Shown here: one piece after another, positions 20,806-32,180 of the stretch
How the letters are laid out: the number at the start of each line of letters is the position of its first letter
How positions within the stretch are numbered: position 1 is the first letter of the stretch
NCBI RefSeq assembly: GCF_021130785.1
Contig: NC_060211.1
Span: 26,521,001 to 26,585,000, forward strand
Length of the DNA: 64,000 nt
Direction: 5' to 3'
DNA from: Homalodisca vitripennis
Taxonomy: Eukaryota > Arthropoda > Insecta > Hemiptera > Cicadellidae
The notes under the pieces: model-generated
Databases searched by the model: none
Told to the model about the DNA's origin: nothing
The model's input: only the letters and a program-made list of their open reading frames with translations
Program-made: the position numbers and the translations under genes

Positions 20806-22139
20806 GCAATCGTCAATTTGTCTAACCCAACATAAACATTCAATTAAAATCAAATTTACAATGTCATACATGTTCAAACACGTTTTCACCTCAGACCCAG
20901 CCTTTCCGTATACCATATATCCCAGCGGCTCATCATGAACTCATTAGCTCATCAGAGTAAAACAATTTTCAACCCGCGTTTGATACGAGTTGTAAATGTA
21001 TTCGGGTTGTTGCAGTTTTTATACCTTCAAGGAGCTTGTTGATTAATCTAACACCAACTTGTTGCTGTAGATGTGCACCAAGACGGAATGGACAAAAGGA
21101 GAAATAAGTATGTTCGGCACATCGTGTCATACAGACGGGTCGAAGATAGATGAGAGAACTGAAATAAGCGTGTTTGAGCACGAACTAATCTCTCTGAATC
21201 ATTGGGAAAACCACCAACTGTCAGGCAGAGGTATGACTTATTGAAGTTGTACGCTTCATTAACAAGAAACTGGAGGTAACGAGACATTGCTATCGTGTTG
21301 GAAATTCAAGCAGTAATTAGAGCACTGACATACCTTCATTGTCACTGATATGGTGTGGAACAATATTGGGACGAAATAACAAACTCTCCTTCAGGTACTG
21401 ACTGGGTCACGCTGGAGTCTCAGAGAATGAATGAAAAAGACCTAGCAAATAATGGGAAAAGTCACTCCCACTCATTTACTATGACCTAAACCAGGGTTCA
21501 TGGTGTGCTTTTAGCAACGCATCCTCAAAACAAAAACTCGCTGAAAGAGAACAGAAATAAAGAAAATACCTTTAGAAGAGAAATTAAAGGTTGTCCAGAA
21601 ATGTTTATTTCCTCTCATTTTCGTTATTTTACACGTTTTTCTGGTGCAGTTTAAAAATTTTGTCCATAAAAAGAAAAAACATCTTATGTCACATTCTACA
21701 TAGATTTAGTCTTACATTTTTTTAATTTATCTTTTCCAAGAATTCGAATAAGAATTTCCATGATTTCTTCAATGAAGATGGTTGATCTTCTTAAATCATC
21801 ACATCGTTCAATGTTTACGTTTTAATGCAAATGTCAACAGCAGTTTCAAATATTTGTCAAGGAGTAATTCTTTCTATCATATGTCTGATAGTTCTATCAG
21901 GTACGATATTATTTGTTTATCCTGTATCTCCTGCAAGGCTGGATAAGTCTCCCAATCGTAGTAAACGTTTGTGAGAAGTGGGTCAAGTGTCAAGGCACAC
22001 TAACTCCACCTGTGCCCTAAGGCTACACCATTAACACATGAAGAACTGCAAATTGCAAGATGAAGATAAGGTCGAGCCTGCTGAACAATGGTGTGCCACA
22101 ATGGAGGGGCAAGGTCATTGTTAAACACACCGTAAATCA
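20806..22139. other. Unassigned sequence
   Basis: Frames of 70-81 codons on both strands (20693-20938 +, 20969-21287 -) show no domain. Near 21592 the phrase AAAGGTTGTCCAGAAATG resembles a mariner-type inverted-repeat end, but no matching second end was found. Nothing else can be supported. Confidence 0.35.
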
Positions 22140-22405
22140 GCTCCCACTCGGTTATGATCGATCCGATCTATCGATATCTGGCTCATTATCGAGGCGGAAT
22201 GGCCCGGGCTGATTCACAGCGGCCCCGGTCCATTGTGTGCTGATGGATGGGCGTGTGCCAGGCGCCCAGGGCACTACTGTGAATCGCTTTGCGGGGGGCG
22301 CCCGAGCGGCTTGACTTTGACTTGCCGATACCCGGCCGGTGTCCTTGTGTCGCGTTGACACAGCTGCTCGACGTTAGTGAAAAGTGCATCACAAAACTGT
22401 GAGAT
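22140..22405. promoter_or_regulatory. G+C-rich island, possible regulatory element
   Basis: This 265-bp island is strongly G+C- and CpG-rich inside A+T-rich DNA. It contains ATCGATCCGATCTATCGAT at its left edge, GGCCCCGG, GGCGCCC and a CAGCTG E-box at about 22360. The frames across it (- 22152-22361 and 22186-22455) are rich in Pro, Arg and Ser and match nothing. A conserved enhancer or a distant promoter are the main alternatives; a TE fragment is also possible. Confidence 0.35.
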
Positions 22406-22544
22406 GTGCACACGCTGTTTCTCAGACTTTCAATCATAAACACTCCCAAGTGCAATCAAAATGCCTGTAGAATCCAGAAACAAAGAAAAATTAAGAACAG
22501 ACGTCGAAGAGAGTGTAATAATTCTACAACTTTGATTTTTGACG

Positions 22545-22790
22545 GTGGAAGGATTGTGAGGGAAACAGGATTTTTTCGAACATTAGCCATCTTTCAGTGA
22601 AACAAAAAATCAGTAACACTACATTTCGATATCAGCAATCTGATCTCTTCTTCAGGTAAATAACTAACCTAATACATAATTACAAACTAGGTTAAAATAA
22701 ACAAAACATACCAGAGCGTTGCGGCAAGCCTAAGTCAGGAATAACAACTACCATGCTGTGTGTCAACTTCACTAACTCTAAAACATGCAC
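22545..22790 (-). repeat. Dispersed repeat A (hammerhead-like end), copy 1
   Basis: On the minus strand the order is CCTGAAGAAGAGATCAGATT, a stem-closing GATATC, GAAATGTAGTGTTACTGA, TTTTTTGTTTCACTG and AAACAGGATT-like sequence (present as its complement). The same order is seen twice at 63.49-63.78 kb and in a short piece at 51.46 kb. Upstream sequence shared with the 63 kb copies includes ACCTAGTTTGTAATT and CGCTCTGG. The class is not certain. Confidence 0.75.
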
Positions 22791-25150
22791 TTAATAAAAA
22801 TAAACACAACACTAATTATTAAAACTGAACTACAGAATACAGATCACATTACGTCTGCATTTGTCGACCAACCACCTACGACCTTAGCCGTAATTATGTG
22901 GTACCTCAGATCTCGTTTCACTGAACGACAGCAAATGTCCGGAAAAATCTACAACTTTACCATCATTAGAAAGTTAAAAGTGTGTGAGTTCAAAAACAGA
23001 ACTTTTCAGCACTGTAGATGTATGAATGAACAATAGAAGCATAAACGTTAGAGGCACCTGATTACCAAAAAAGTAAAAGGGGTTGTTGAAAAAAATACAA
23101 TAAATCTGTAACAAATTACTATCATTATAAAACTGTTATTCTGTGAGAAAATTAATAAATTAAGTAAGGTACAAAATAACGTGGATGAATGAACTGCAGA
23201 AATTTAAGTAAAGATATTATTACTTAGAGATTCTTGCTGTTTCTGACAATTTTACCACAAACTACAGATATTTCTGTTTTATTTTACGCAAGTATATTCT
23301 CTTTGTTATTAACGATTGCATAAGACCGTTTCTGATATGCAACGAAGTGGATTAAATTGTGTATGCATCCAACTGTAGTAACTAAAAAATCTACAACAAT
23401 TTTTCCATCATTGGGGAAGTGCAAGTGTGAGAAGACTTTCATAGTGAAATTCAGTTGAAGATTTTCGATAGGTGGATGAACTGCCAGAGGCATTACTGTA
23501 TCGTGTAACACGAAGAACTTCTAGACGATTTTGATAAGCTATACCTGTTTTTGATAGTTTAAGGGTGATAAGGGTGATCTATGTTTCCGAGAGAGAGTTC
23601 AACACCAAGAAGTCGGTAATTAAGGATGTGAGATTACTGAAGTGGTTCAGAGACTTGGTAAAGTGGAAATTAATCACGGAGTGATAGAATAGGGAGGTTA
23701 GTGTGTGCAAAGAAGAAGAACTTGTTTGGATGGAGATGAATGGGTTACGACTGGGTAGTTTCAAACAATAAACGAGGGAAGACATTTTGAAGCAGATTGA
23801 TGTAAACTTAGGAAGTAAGAGAAACTGTATCATTCCGGGAAGAAATTAAGAATAACGCATGATAGTTAACTGTGAAGATCCCTGACAGTATGAAACGTAA
23901 TAAATGGCTTTTAAAAAACAGTAGTACCAATATTCCCACACATTGTAAGCATAAAAATAAAAATGTTGACATTAATAGGAATATACAAATTTCAAGGAAT
24001 GTTGTGTTAATGTTAAAGTTTTCTCAGGAATACGCTCCTGATATAACGTTTAGAACGGAATCTCAACCAGATATTCCGGTAGATACGAATTGATCCCAGT
24101 ATTATTTATGGAGAGCTGGACTTAGAAACAAAGTTCCTAACTATCTTTAGGGGATTACTGCAGTTTATTTCTTCCAGATTAACCTGGGTTGAATCAAAGT
24201 ATATTTCTATCCCTCTTGATACTATAAATAAATATTTATTCTAAAGCAGTAAATTAACCTAGTTTATTATCAAATTATTCATCTTCTGATTGGTACAATG
24301 ATTTCTGAATTGTAATCACCTTTGGCGTGGAAATAATTTTTTCAAAAGCTAATGCCACTCGCTTCGTAGACGCGTATTTACAAGGCAGAGGAGTACGACA
24401 TTTCGATGAGCTTGCATGCAAAATTTTCAAGCCCAGAGCTCATTTTATTGGGCTATATGTTTTTCCTATGTCACATCTTAAAATGTCCATATAATTGTTC
24501 TCTGTTTACAAATCTATTTACTCTACGATTTTCTCGTTGCTACTTGGGTTACCCACATGATGAATGTAGAAATGTTTAGTGACTAACTCTCAGGCAAATC
24601 CCATAGATCAGTTCTTTCCCGAGATATCGGTGCGGCAGATAGACAGACATTATATCTTTCCAGCCGCTGTTATTCCTAGACCTATTTTGAACTTTGAACC
24701 CTACATTAATTATAACCCTATCGTTCGTAACTCGACGACAATGTTGTCAAGCTCTTCACTTCGTAGTTTGCTCAACATAATTGTAATGTATAGAATATTT
24801 TCAAAGGCCTCACGACGTATTTATGATTATTATATGATTATATATTATTTATTGATATATATATATATATATTAAGACATTTAAATTTTAGCGCCGTACA
24901 TAATTTGGTATCTCGAGTATTTTCAATCTAAGCTCTCAGGTACCGCTCCGATCAGTGACAATAAATTAAAAGTTTAAAACGTCCTCCTGACGTACCTAAA
25001 CGGGATAATTTGATGAAACAAAAATTATTTTGAAGCTAATGTATGTAACAAGTGAATCCAGTGATAAAAATTTTGATTTTTAAATTACGTAATTATAAAT
25101 AAAATTAACTAAAACACAATTAAAATATTGCATTTGATTAATTTTCATTG
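22791..25150. other. Unassigned A+T-rich sequence with weak internal duplication
   Basis: The stretches 22930-23030 and 23385-23490 share CTACAAC, CATCATT, GTGTGAG and related phrases in order, so they are diverged copies. From about 22905 the phrase TTTCACTGAACGA and AAATGTCCGGAAAAATC is repeat A debris. The + strand frame 23872-24093 (73 codons) is more complex in sequence than most but unrecognised. Around 23570-23860 the + strand is markedly purine-rich. A (TA)n run lies at about 24858-24873. Confidence 0.45.
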
Positions 25151-25194
25151 TTGTTTTTTTTTTTTTTTTTTGAAAATCGCTGGTTCTCCTAGAC

Positions 25195-25510
25195 AATGCT
25201 TTAGCAAGTAACGGGACAGGTCACCTTAGGAAGCATCTTCACAGAGTCGGCATCCTTCAGGAGGATCCGCTCTGTAGAATGTGTGATGAGCAGGATGAAA
25301 CTGCCGAGCACCTGCTCTTTGATTGTCCTACAATACCAAGGGAGTGATATGGTATCTTTGGTAGTTTAGTTTGAACAAGGGTAGTGAATTTCCCCAGGAG
25401 GACCTGATAGGTTGTTTTCGGCGGTTTGTGGAACTGCTGAAATCATAGACTGGTGGGCCTCATGGTGTGCTTCCGGGGTGCGCAAAAGGCCTTTGAGGCT
25501 TAAGTGCATG
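25195..25510 (+). mobile_element. LINE 3'-end fragment
   Basis: The fragment starts in the C-terminal part of a non-LTR retrotransposon ORF2 and runs into probable 3' untranslated sequence (about 25348-25510). It follows a run of T at 25153-25170. It is severely 5'-truncated, as usual for LINEs. No poly-A tail is evident at the 3' edge, so that boundary is approximate. Confidence 0.75.
25201..25347 (+). pseudogene. Non-LTR reverse transcriptase C-terminal relic
   Basis: A 48-codon frame ends at a TGA (25345-25347). It reads GTGHLRKHLHRVGI, then a Cys/His knuckle CRMC-x9-H-x4-C. The 'TGH(L/F)..HL...G...PLC..C...ETAEHLLF.CP' layout is typical of the end of ORF2 in Jockey/I/R1-type LINEs. Everything upstream (endonuclease, RT) is missing. 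The frame itself is undamaged, so the insertion may not be very old. Confidence 0.85.
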
Positions 25511-25664
25511 GCAGTAGGTCAGGAAGACGTTTTGGAATTAACATTTGACAAATGGAACTAAACTTAGGACCGTCGAGGGGTACTGCGCTCTCTTAATGAT
25601 TTTGGCAGATAGTCTCATGTGGTGTTTACGAAGAAGAAGGTATATCATAGTCCCGTTAGCACGC
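25511..25664. other. Short unassigned stretch
   Basis: Sequence between the LINE fragment and the G+C island. It holds the start of a 112-codon + strand frame (25545-25883) that continues into the island and matches no family I know. Confidence 0.35.
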
Positions 25665-25885
25665 GAGGTCTGTGTGAGTTCAGTTGGCGATGTTTGCCGC
25701 TCAGTTGGCGATGTTTGCCGCTCTCAGTCAGTCACCCTGCCCCGACACAGCTGGCCGCCCGGCCGCTTTGCTATAATAGCGGTAATTACACGGCATAACC
25801 GAGCACGTGTCCCGTTCACACCTTTTCACCCTCCTCCCTCCACCCCACTTCACCCTCGCGGTCCATTTCCGCTCCTGTGCTAATT
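25665..25885. promoter_or_regulatory. G+C-rich island with a 21-bp direct duplication
   Basis: Two perfect 21-bp copies lie back to back (25681-25701 and 25702-25722), each containing GTTGGCGATGTTTGCC. After them come CAGCTG, GGCCGCCCGGCCGC, the dyad GCTATAATAGC and a GCACGTGTCC E-box, then a pyrimidine-rich strand. The composition contrasts with the surroundings. This would suit an enhancer or a promoter; no transcript start can be fixed from the sequence. Confidence 0.35.
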
Positions 25886-26209
25886 TTGCCCACTGTGCGT
25901 TTGTTCTGATCTTGACAACTGGCGTTGTGTGTTTAGCTGATTTTTAGCCGGCACTCAAGTGGATACATCGGCACGATAACTCCTATAGTGGTCAGTTCTG
26001 GGCTCACCTCAAATTGATGTAGTTGTCGTGTGGAAATCTATAATCTGTTGTACTAAAATCGTATGCTTTTGATAGAACAGCGGTAATCCACAAATCGTGT
26101 TGGGTTTACAAAACACTCCGAGAAGGGCTCTAATCATTTCACTTCGTAGAACCACTCGTTGATAAAAGTTTACTTTTATTTATTTGTTTTCTGAAATAAG
26201 CTCTATTTT

Positions 26210-26325
26210 ACTTATAAGAGTTTTTTTTATTTATATTTATGGACGTAGGTTAAATGTAACAAATTACCTAATGGTACTAACTTCGTCTATAAAAATAAAG
26301 TACTCATTCATTCATTCTTTCAGAA
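26210..26325 (+). repeat. Probable LINE 3' tail with (ATTC)n
   Basis: A+T-rich sequence ends in AATAAAGTACTCATTCATTC and a short (ATTC)n run (about 26305-26320). An AATAAA signal merging into a tetranucleotide tail is common at the 3' ends of insect LINEs. The upstream body is too degraded to classify. Confidence 0.4.
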
Positions 26326-26690
26326 GGCTGTGTAATCTTAGTAATCAAATTCGTTTTTAAAGAGAAATGTTTTGTAATGTTTTGATATGTTTTGTAAAGT
26401 TTTGGTGATTGTCTTTAGCAAAACTATTTGTTCAAACACATATTGTTGTTGATAAACGTATTTCAAAAATCAAATATTATACAATTCTATCAAGAAACGT
26501 TGAACTACACTTTAAATTAAGACGGTGGATCAATGCAGATCCTACGGATTATTTCTCTTTTGTGTGTTTCAAAATATTTATTAATTTCTGTGTTTAACAA
26601 CATAGAAAAACTGGTATAAAAATAAATTCGTACTCAAATTAACGCTTTATAAATCCAAAATTGTAATCGTAATGATTTGTTTTGTTTCAG

Positions 26691-26730
26691 GTAATTCCAC
26701 AAATGAGTACATGAGCTGGCTAAGGATGTC
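26691..26730 (+). other. Candidate 40-nt micro-exon
   Basis: The stretch is preceded by a strong acceptor (TTTGTTTTGTTTCAG, ending at 26690) with a TTAAC branch-like site about 55 nt upstream. It is followed by a strong donor, GTAAGTATC, from 26731. One of three frames is open across it, reading NSTNEYMSWLRMS after two carried-in bases and leaving two bases over. I do not recognise the peptide. A non-coding RNA exon or a chance match is possible. No partner exon in compatible phase was found in the window. Confidence 0.35.
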
Positions 26731-26939
26731 GTAAGTATCTGATTTTCAAATCAGTGCAATAATTATTCTTACCGAAAAGGACTTCAACCGAATTATAACC
26801 CCATAGTCTCTCAACGACGCGACCATTATTTTCACGCTCCCTTTCAAGTAAGAGTGTGCAAAGCTAAATTAGTAAAAAGGATTTATTCTCGTGGGGCAGC
26901 GCGGCAGTCCAAACTTTCCACCCCTAGCTGAGAGGGTAG

Positions 26940-27120
26940 AGCGCCCCCCCCCCTCGTAGATTTACGGTTTGTGGAAGCTTTCAGGAAAACGCGCGCCGCG
27001 CCACCCGTATACAATGCTCGGCAGCGTATATATGGGCGGCAGTGTCCGTGGAACAAATTGAGCTCTTTTTACAACCCCGGCAGGTGCACAGTGGTGGGGG
27101 GGGGTGGTGGGGGGTGAGGA
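26940..27120 (+). promoter_or_regulatory. G+C-rich patch with a TATA-like motif
   Basis: After a run of 10 C (26944-26953) come AACGCGCGCCGCGCC and then GCGTATATATGGGCGGC near 27025, a TATA-like motif inside G+C-rich sequence, followed by a G-rich stretch (27091-27117). This resembles a promoter core, but there is no convincing initiator and no recognised gene downstream. The frame at 27042-27269 is not recognisable. Confidence 0.25.
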
Positions 27121-28440
27121 AGGGGTCGTACAAATTGTATCCTCACCACATTGTTCCGCCAGTTATCTCACATAGTTGTGTTACTTGCATTGTTTGTTCT
27201 CCGCCTCTCAATACTTGCCCAGCCGCACAAAAATTCGTGTATCTTTTTATTCAGCATATTCAACATTAGAGGCCGAACCTTTATAATACTGTATGTGCGC
27301 TCGTACTTTTTAGTTGGAGTACTCGCACAGTTTGGAAACCCAGTGGGCTCGCTTACTTGGTTTGGATACCCTTCCTTCACTTGTCGCATACTCAATACTC
27401 AATACTCGTTTATTACTTTACAGCTTTTTAGTGTAAGCCAGAACACTTGCAAGTTGCATTAGATAAATGAAATACAGTTAAGACAGGATTAATGCTAAAA
27501 AAAAATATTTTTACGTGCATGTACAGTTTAGTTACAGATTGACCATGTAGGCTCATCAAGGACCTTCTGAATACTGTAGAAGGCCTTTCCGACCAAGTGG
27601 GCCCCAAAGTGGAAATTTACTTTTTCAGACTCGTTATATTTTGTATATGCATTTGAATTAAGTAAAAAAAATTGGTCTAAAGTAAAATATTGAGTTTTTA
27701 AACAGATTTAATCTAAATTTGTCTACCATAAGATCTGTGTTGTGTCTAGTGCGATATTTGTGATCAGGAACTGAAAATCTTTCTTTGTGTTTGTAAACAA
27801 ACATTATTGTATGATAAAATAACAGACTAGCCCTTGTAAGGATTCCCCTTGATCGGAAATGCTCCCCAGAACTGTCCCGTTGCCCCAGAAGACTCTCAAC
27901 ACTATCTTTTGTTGGAATAAAATTATATTAAACAATGCAGGTATTTCATTGCCTATTGTATGCCTATTTCATGTCATGATAAGGCAGGTATCTATTCGCT
28001 CTGACCATTCACAACTACTATAGTATTAGCAAATCGAGAATGCCGCAGAATGGCCAACTCAATGGTTAACTCAAAAACTGATAGGGTTGGGGCCAGTCGT
28101 ATTTCGTCCCAGAATATTTAGTACATATTTTAACTCATGACTAATCAATAATCTGTAACAGCGTATTATGCGTTGTGTGATATAAATTTCTCGTAATGAT
28201 GTATTTAAAATTACACTAATTATTTTGGGATAACATTGTAAATAATAAAAATCTGGGTTGGTTGGGGAAATGCACTAGGTTACCAGGGTAAAAATGCGGA
28301 CAGGTTTGCAATTTGGGGGGGGGGGGTTAAATATAAGAGTGGTTTTGAAACTACCTGAGCTTAGCCACTCCCTATTTTCAAATAAAAAAATGGCTTTTTC
28401 AAATAGGCTTCTGCTTAAAAACTAATTTTTAATAAAAGTA
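27121..28440. other. Unassigned A+T-rich sequence
   Basis: Contains a 103-codon + strand frame (27151-27462) with no domain, and a run of 12 G at 28315-28326. I see no gene. Confidence 0.45.
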
Positions 28441-28662
28441 AAGGAGAGGCCGATCCCCTTTTAAGCCTTACTCTGCCCGTCCCCATGGGCCACTGGCCTG
28501 TGCGAGGATCTTATCAAACAGAATAAGGGGGAGAGTCGATACAGTACAAGGTCGATGGTACTGATAAAAAGTGCAAGGGTCACAGACAGGATTCGAACCT
28601 GCGTTATCTTTAAGTCAGACCCGAAGACCAACGTCTGAGATCTTTCGGCCATCGGCACTCCC
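28441..28662 (-). mobile_element. tRNA-headed SINE (3 of 5)
   Basis: On the minus strand the head reads GGGAGTGCCGATGGCCGAAA (A box damaged), followed by a perfect B box GGTTCGAATCC near 28595. The complete family body follows: TCAGTACCATCGACC, CCTTATTCTGTTTGATAAG, GGACGGGCAGAGTAAGG and GGGGATCGGCC at the 3' end. Sequence before the head is not the module found at 15.9 and 28.9 kb. Confidence 0.92.
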
Positions 28663-28719
28663 AAAAGTATGGACTGAATGTATGGCAATCTGTCGATCTA
28701 AAGAGTGCAGTAGGATTAG

Positions 28720-28888
28720 TGCACAGGGTCATTGGTCTGTACGAGGATATTATCAAACACAATAAGGGGAAGATTTGATACAGTACAAGGGTAACAAGTG
28801 CAAGGTCACAGGCAGGATTCGAACCTGCGTTATCTCTAAGTCAGACCCAAAGTCCAACGTCTTAGACCGCTCGGCCATCGGGGCACCC
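28720..28888 (-). mobile_element. tRNA-headed SINE (4 of 5)
   Basis: The minus strand head, GGGGTGCCCCGATGGCCGAG, keeps a near-consensus A box and a perfect B box, GGTTCGAATCC. The 3' part is shortened and lacks the GGACGGGCAG block. The copy lies only ~60 bp from copy 3 in the same orientation. Upstream it joins a fragment of the 15.9-kb module. Confidence 0.9.
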
Positions 28889-28960
28889 CTTAAAAGAAAT
28901 TATTCTTCAATTCAGTGCCAAGAATCTATTTTAAGCCATTCATGTACATAAAACATGAAT
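28889..28960 (-). repeat. Partial 5' module joined to SINE copy 4
   Basis: On the minus strand the order is GTACATGAATGGCTTAAAAT, AGATTCTTGGCACTGAATTG, AAGAATAATTTCTTTTAAGG and then the SINE head. This matches the 3' part of the module at 15898-16060 and the junction point is the same, so the module and tRNA head behave as one unit in two of five copies. Confidence 0.8.
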
Positions 28961-29908
28961 TTATTTCTGTTTTATGTTCATACATTAAAACTTCATTAAA
29001 AATACGAATTATAGGATTTTCTTATAATCCACTACCTAGGCAAGACACCCTTAGTCAATTTTTACATTCTTAACTAAGCGTATTGTTAGACAAATCGCAA
29101 AAACAGATTATAATATTTTTTTCTTTAAAATACAACTTCAAATTATTTATTACGGTTACAACTTTTATACAACTTGTCCGCAGAGTGTCCGTCTACACTT
29201 GTGTAAGAGGCAATTCACAGTTTACACCGAAGATCGCTCACCAGTCCGAATCCGTCGGCCGACAGCTGATGCCCATGTCGAGTTGTGTTACAACAGATGT
29301 AAACCGTCCTGTGCCCTCGGAGAGCTTTCATCTTCTCGCAGCGTGCCCCGTGTTTTGACACTGTTCTCTAACAAGGCGAGTCCACCTCGAGCCGGCCTCG
29401 GCATATTAGCCTCGGTTATCGTCCGCCCCCCCCCCCCGATTTCATTTCAATGGGTCCGTAACTAATGTTGACACAAGCATATTTGGTCGACGACAAATCA
29501 GCCCCTTCTTTGTTTTTGTTGTCTCTTGACATTGTGCCGTACGGCCTACGCAGCAGTTCTACTAGGGTGGCCTATGAGTGCTGTGTACTTAAATTCTAAC
29601 TGTTTAAATGTCCCTAACAACACAACAGTTCACAGGGATTGAAACACGCGTGCATATGTTGAAGATTCTAACCATTAAAAAATAATAATATCACAGAATT
29701 TACATTACTTTAAATAAACTGTAACATTCAGACAAGATTCGAAACGTTTGGCTAGAAATCCAAATGCGGTACAACCAGCAAAAAATCAACATAGGTACTA
29801 TTTTATATGTTTTAAATAAGTAACTGATCTGGCCGATTAGATAAATAACAATCGGTTGGTTATCAGAACGTTAAACCGGCGATAATGTATTATGAGGAAC
29901 CTGGTAAC
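28961..29908. other. Unassigned, with G+C-rich patch
   Basis: The stretch 29180-29460 is G+C-rich and ends in a run of 12 C (29426-29437). Frames 29083-29358 and 29199-29465 cross it without resembling any family. The rest is A+T-rich. Confidence 0.4.
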
Positions 29909-30167
29909 CGAGGACGTAGCCAGCGAGGGAGTCCAAGGGATCCGGACCCCCTAAATTTTCAATTTTATCACTTACTTTTTGAGTAAACGATTATTATTAT
30001 TTAAATAATTCAGTATTACTGACATGTACTGCTGAAAGATGGTTCTCATCAAAGAAACGGGTCAAGAACTTTTTGGGAACAAAATGGAGCCTTACTCTCT
30101 GTCCACTACGGAAAAATAACAGTTGTCTGGACCCACCCTCCCCAATTGTTTCCTGGCTACGTTTTTG
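29909..30167 (+). mobile_element. Miniature hAT element, copy 2 (259 bp)
   Basis: Same element as 17418-17667. The left end is CGAGGACGTAGCCAGCG; the right end, read in reverse, is CAAAAACGTAGCCAGG. The flanks CTGGTAAC (29901-29908) and CTGGCAAC (30168-30175) form an 8-bp target duplication with one mismatch. The internal hATC relic (about 30024-30110) starts with matching codons (KKRVKN) but is frameshifted after about 20 residues. Two independent insertions with their own duplications define the element exactly. Confidence 0.9.
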
Positions 30168-30175
30168 CTGGCAAC

Positions 30176-31474
30176 ATTTTCCGATGGCCACCATCTTTAA
30201 ACAAATTGATCAATGTTGATAACTTTGAACTTCAATTTTTAAAATGCCAGAAACATTGACATTTGTTTTACATTTAAATGTTACTTTCTTAGATATCTCT
30301 ATAACGAAAACGTCCGTACCCAAATGTAATGAATAGCATTTGCGCAATCTTTGTTAAAGACTAAAGACCCGAGTTTTACAACTTGAACAACTAACTTATA
30401 AATCAAATCAAATTTTTTACTTTTCATTAACAATACAACGTTGCATGGAACATTCTCATAATCATATACGTCTAATATTTATAGAAAACTATATTACATA
30501 AACAATATTATTTTTATTATTATTTATACATGGCGTTTCAAATTTAATCAGATTCAAAAAGTATCACTTAACATGTCTATGGAAAAATACAATTTATAAA
30601 CTTACACCGTCAGAGACAAGCCTCCCAAGAATTCCTCCAAGGTATATATATCATAGAGTATGTAACAGTATGTAGTATAATAGTAATAGTAATAGTAATA
30701 GTAGTAATAGTAATAGTATGTAATAGAATAGAGTATGTAACATAACATACTCTGTTCGTGAGATAATTATTTTAGTATTTTTAAGATTGAAAGGGTTTCA
30801 CTAGTTTTTATATAGTCTCCTAGAGCATTACAATATTTTGGCCCAAGATATGTGGTTGTTTTTTAAAGAATTCATGGTGATGCTTTGGACACCACGAATA
30901 TAGGACAGGTTTTGAATCGTGTGGAATAAAGATATATATATATGTACTGGAAAGGATGACAGGTTTTTAAAAGTAAACACACACATTGAATATGTGAACA
31001 AGGATGCAATTATATAATAACACATACTACCTGCAACAAGGGCTAATCTGCACTTGTAGCATTTTCCTCCCGACTGGTGTTGGACTTAGGTTTGCAGTTT
31101 GTGATATATGGACTATAGCTCAAAGATATCGTAACTGCGGTGAATACCAAAGTATGACCTCTACGCCGAGTGCCCTACCGGCACACAAGGGACAAAGGGC
31201 ATTAGGTGTGACATTGTTCGGCTGTTTCCGGCCTTTTTCGGCACCGCCCCGACAGACGTCCCACCCATCGCTGCTGCACCTGGACTGGTTTAAATAAGCT
31301 CATTTCAGTTTACTCGTCATTAATTGGACCACCAGGAATGTACTGGTTAAGTACATTTGTGAGTGTCACCATTTGATTGATGAACACTCGATTGGTCATA
31401 TTTTCAGAACTAGTGCCAATCATTTTTAACACTCCACCTTTGTCTAACTACTGTATATGTATTTGTCCTTTATC
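30176..31474. other. Unassigned; AATAGT-type microsatellite
   Basis: A (TAGTAA)n-like microsatellite occupies about 30670-30740. The rest is A+T-rich, with a more balanced stretch at 31040-31290 that holds a 97-codon frame (31004-31297) of no known family. Confidence 0.45.
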
Positions 31475-32180
31475 CTGTAACCATGGGTCATTCTGATTCG
31501 GTTACAAAAATTTATCAAAAAAGTAGTTGACATAAAGTTAAAAATATACATAAAATTAAAGCTTGACAAAGACTATAAAAACGTTGAAAAAGATCCGATT
31601 ACAAGAATGTATTGGGGACATTCCAAATGTGTCCAAATATAGTGTTTTTAAATTGGTAAATATTATAAATTTTGGTACTTTTGCCGACATAAAGGGATGT
31701 AATATATACTACAATCAATATTTAAAGCAACGTAATGTATTAAATACACTGACAATAAGGGGTGTGCAATAAAAGAATCATTTTATAAAATGAAATTTCA
31801 CAACATTATTTTGTTATAGTACCATGGGGTCAGTCAGATTTGGTTACATAATAATTTGCAAAAAAGTAGTTGAAATAAAGTTAAAAATAAACGTAAAATT
31901 AAAGCTCGGCAAACACTTCAAATCAGGAAAAACTAACCGATTACAAAAGTCAAAAAGGTACTGAGGAGATTTAAAAATGTGTCCCAACTGTGACCAAATG
32001 TGGTGTTTTTAAACTGATAAATATTATAAGTTTTGGTTATTTTTTCTACAGAAAGGGATGTAATAGATACTGCAAGCGAAACCTTAAAGCAGCATAATAT
32101 ATTAAATACACTGAAAATAAGGAAGTGTTTAACAAAAGAGTAGTTTTATAATATTAGTTTTCATAAAATTATTTTTTTTA
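31475..32180. repeat. Tandem duplication, two ~345-bp copies
   Basis: Copies at about 31478-31818 and 31820-32180 share ACCATGGG, AAAAAGTAGTTGA, ATAAAGTTAAAAATA, TTAAATTGGTAAATATTATA or its variant, AAAGGGATGTAATA and TATTAAATACACTGA in order. A third start (AACCATGG) at about 32331 shows the beginning of another copy. Divergence is substantial. Confidence 0.8.

Noticed and set aside
21592..21660. Mariner-type inverted-repeat end (AAAGGTTGTCCAGAAATG)
   Set aside because: No matching opposite end or transposase relic within the next few kilobases.
28595..28660. Functional tRNA genes at the B-box matches
   Set aside because: Promoter boxes are good but the acceptor and anticodon stems do not close and the sequence continues as a SINE body; all five are SINE heads.
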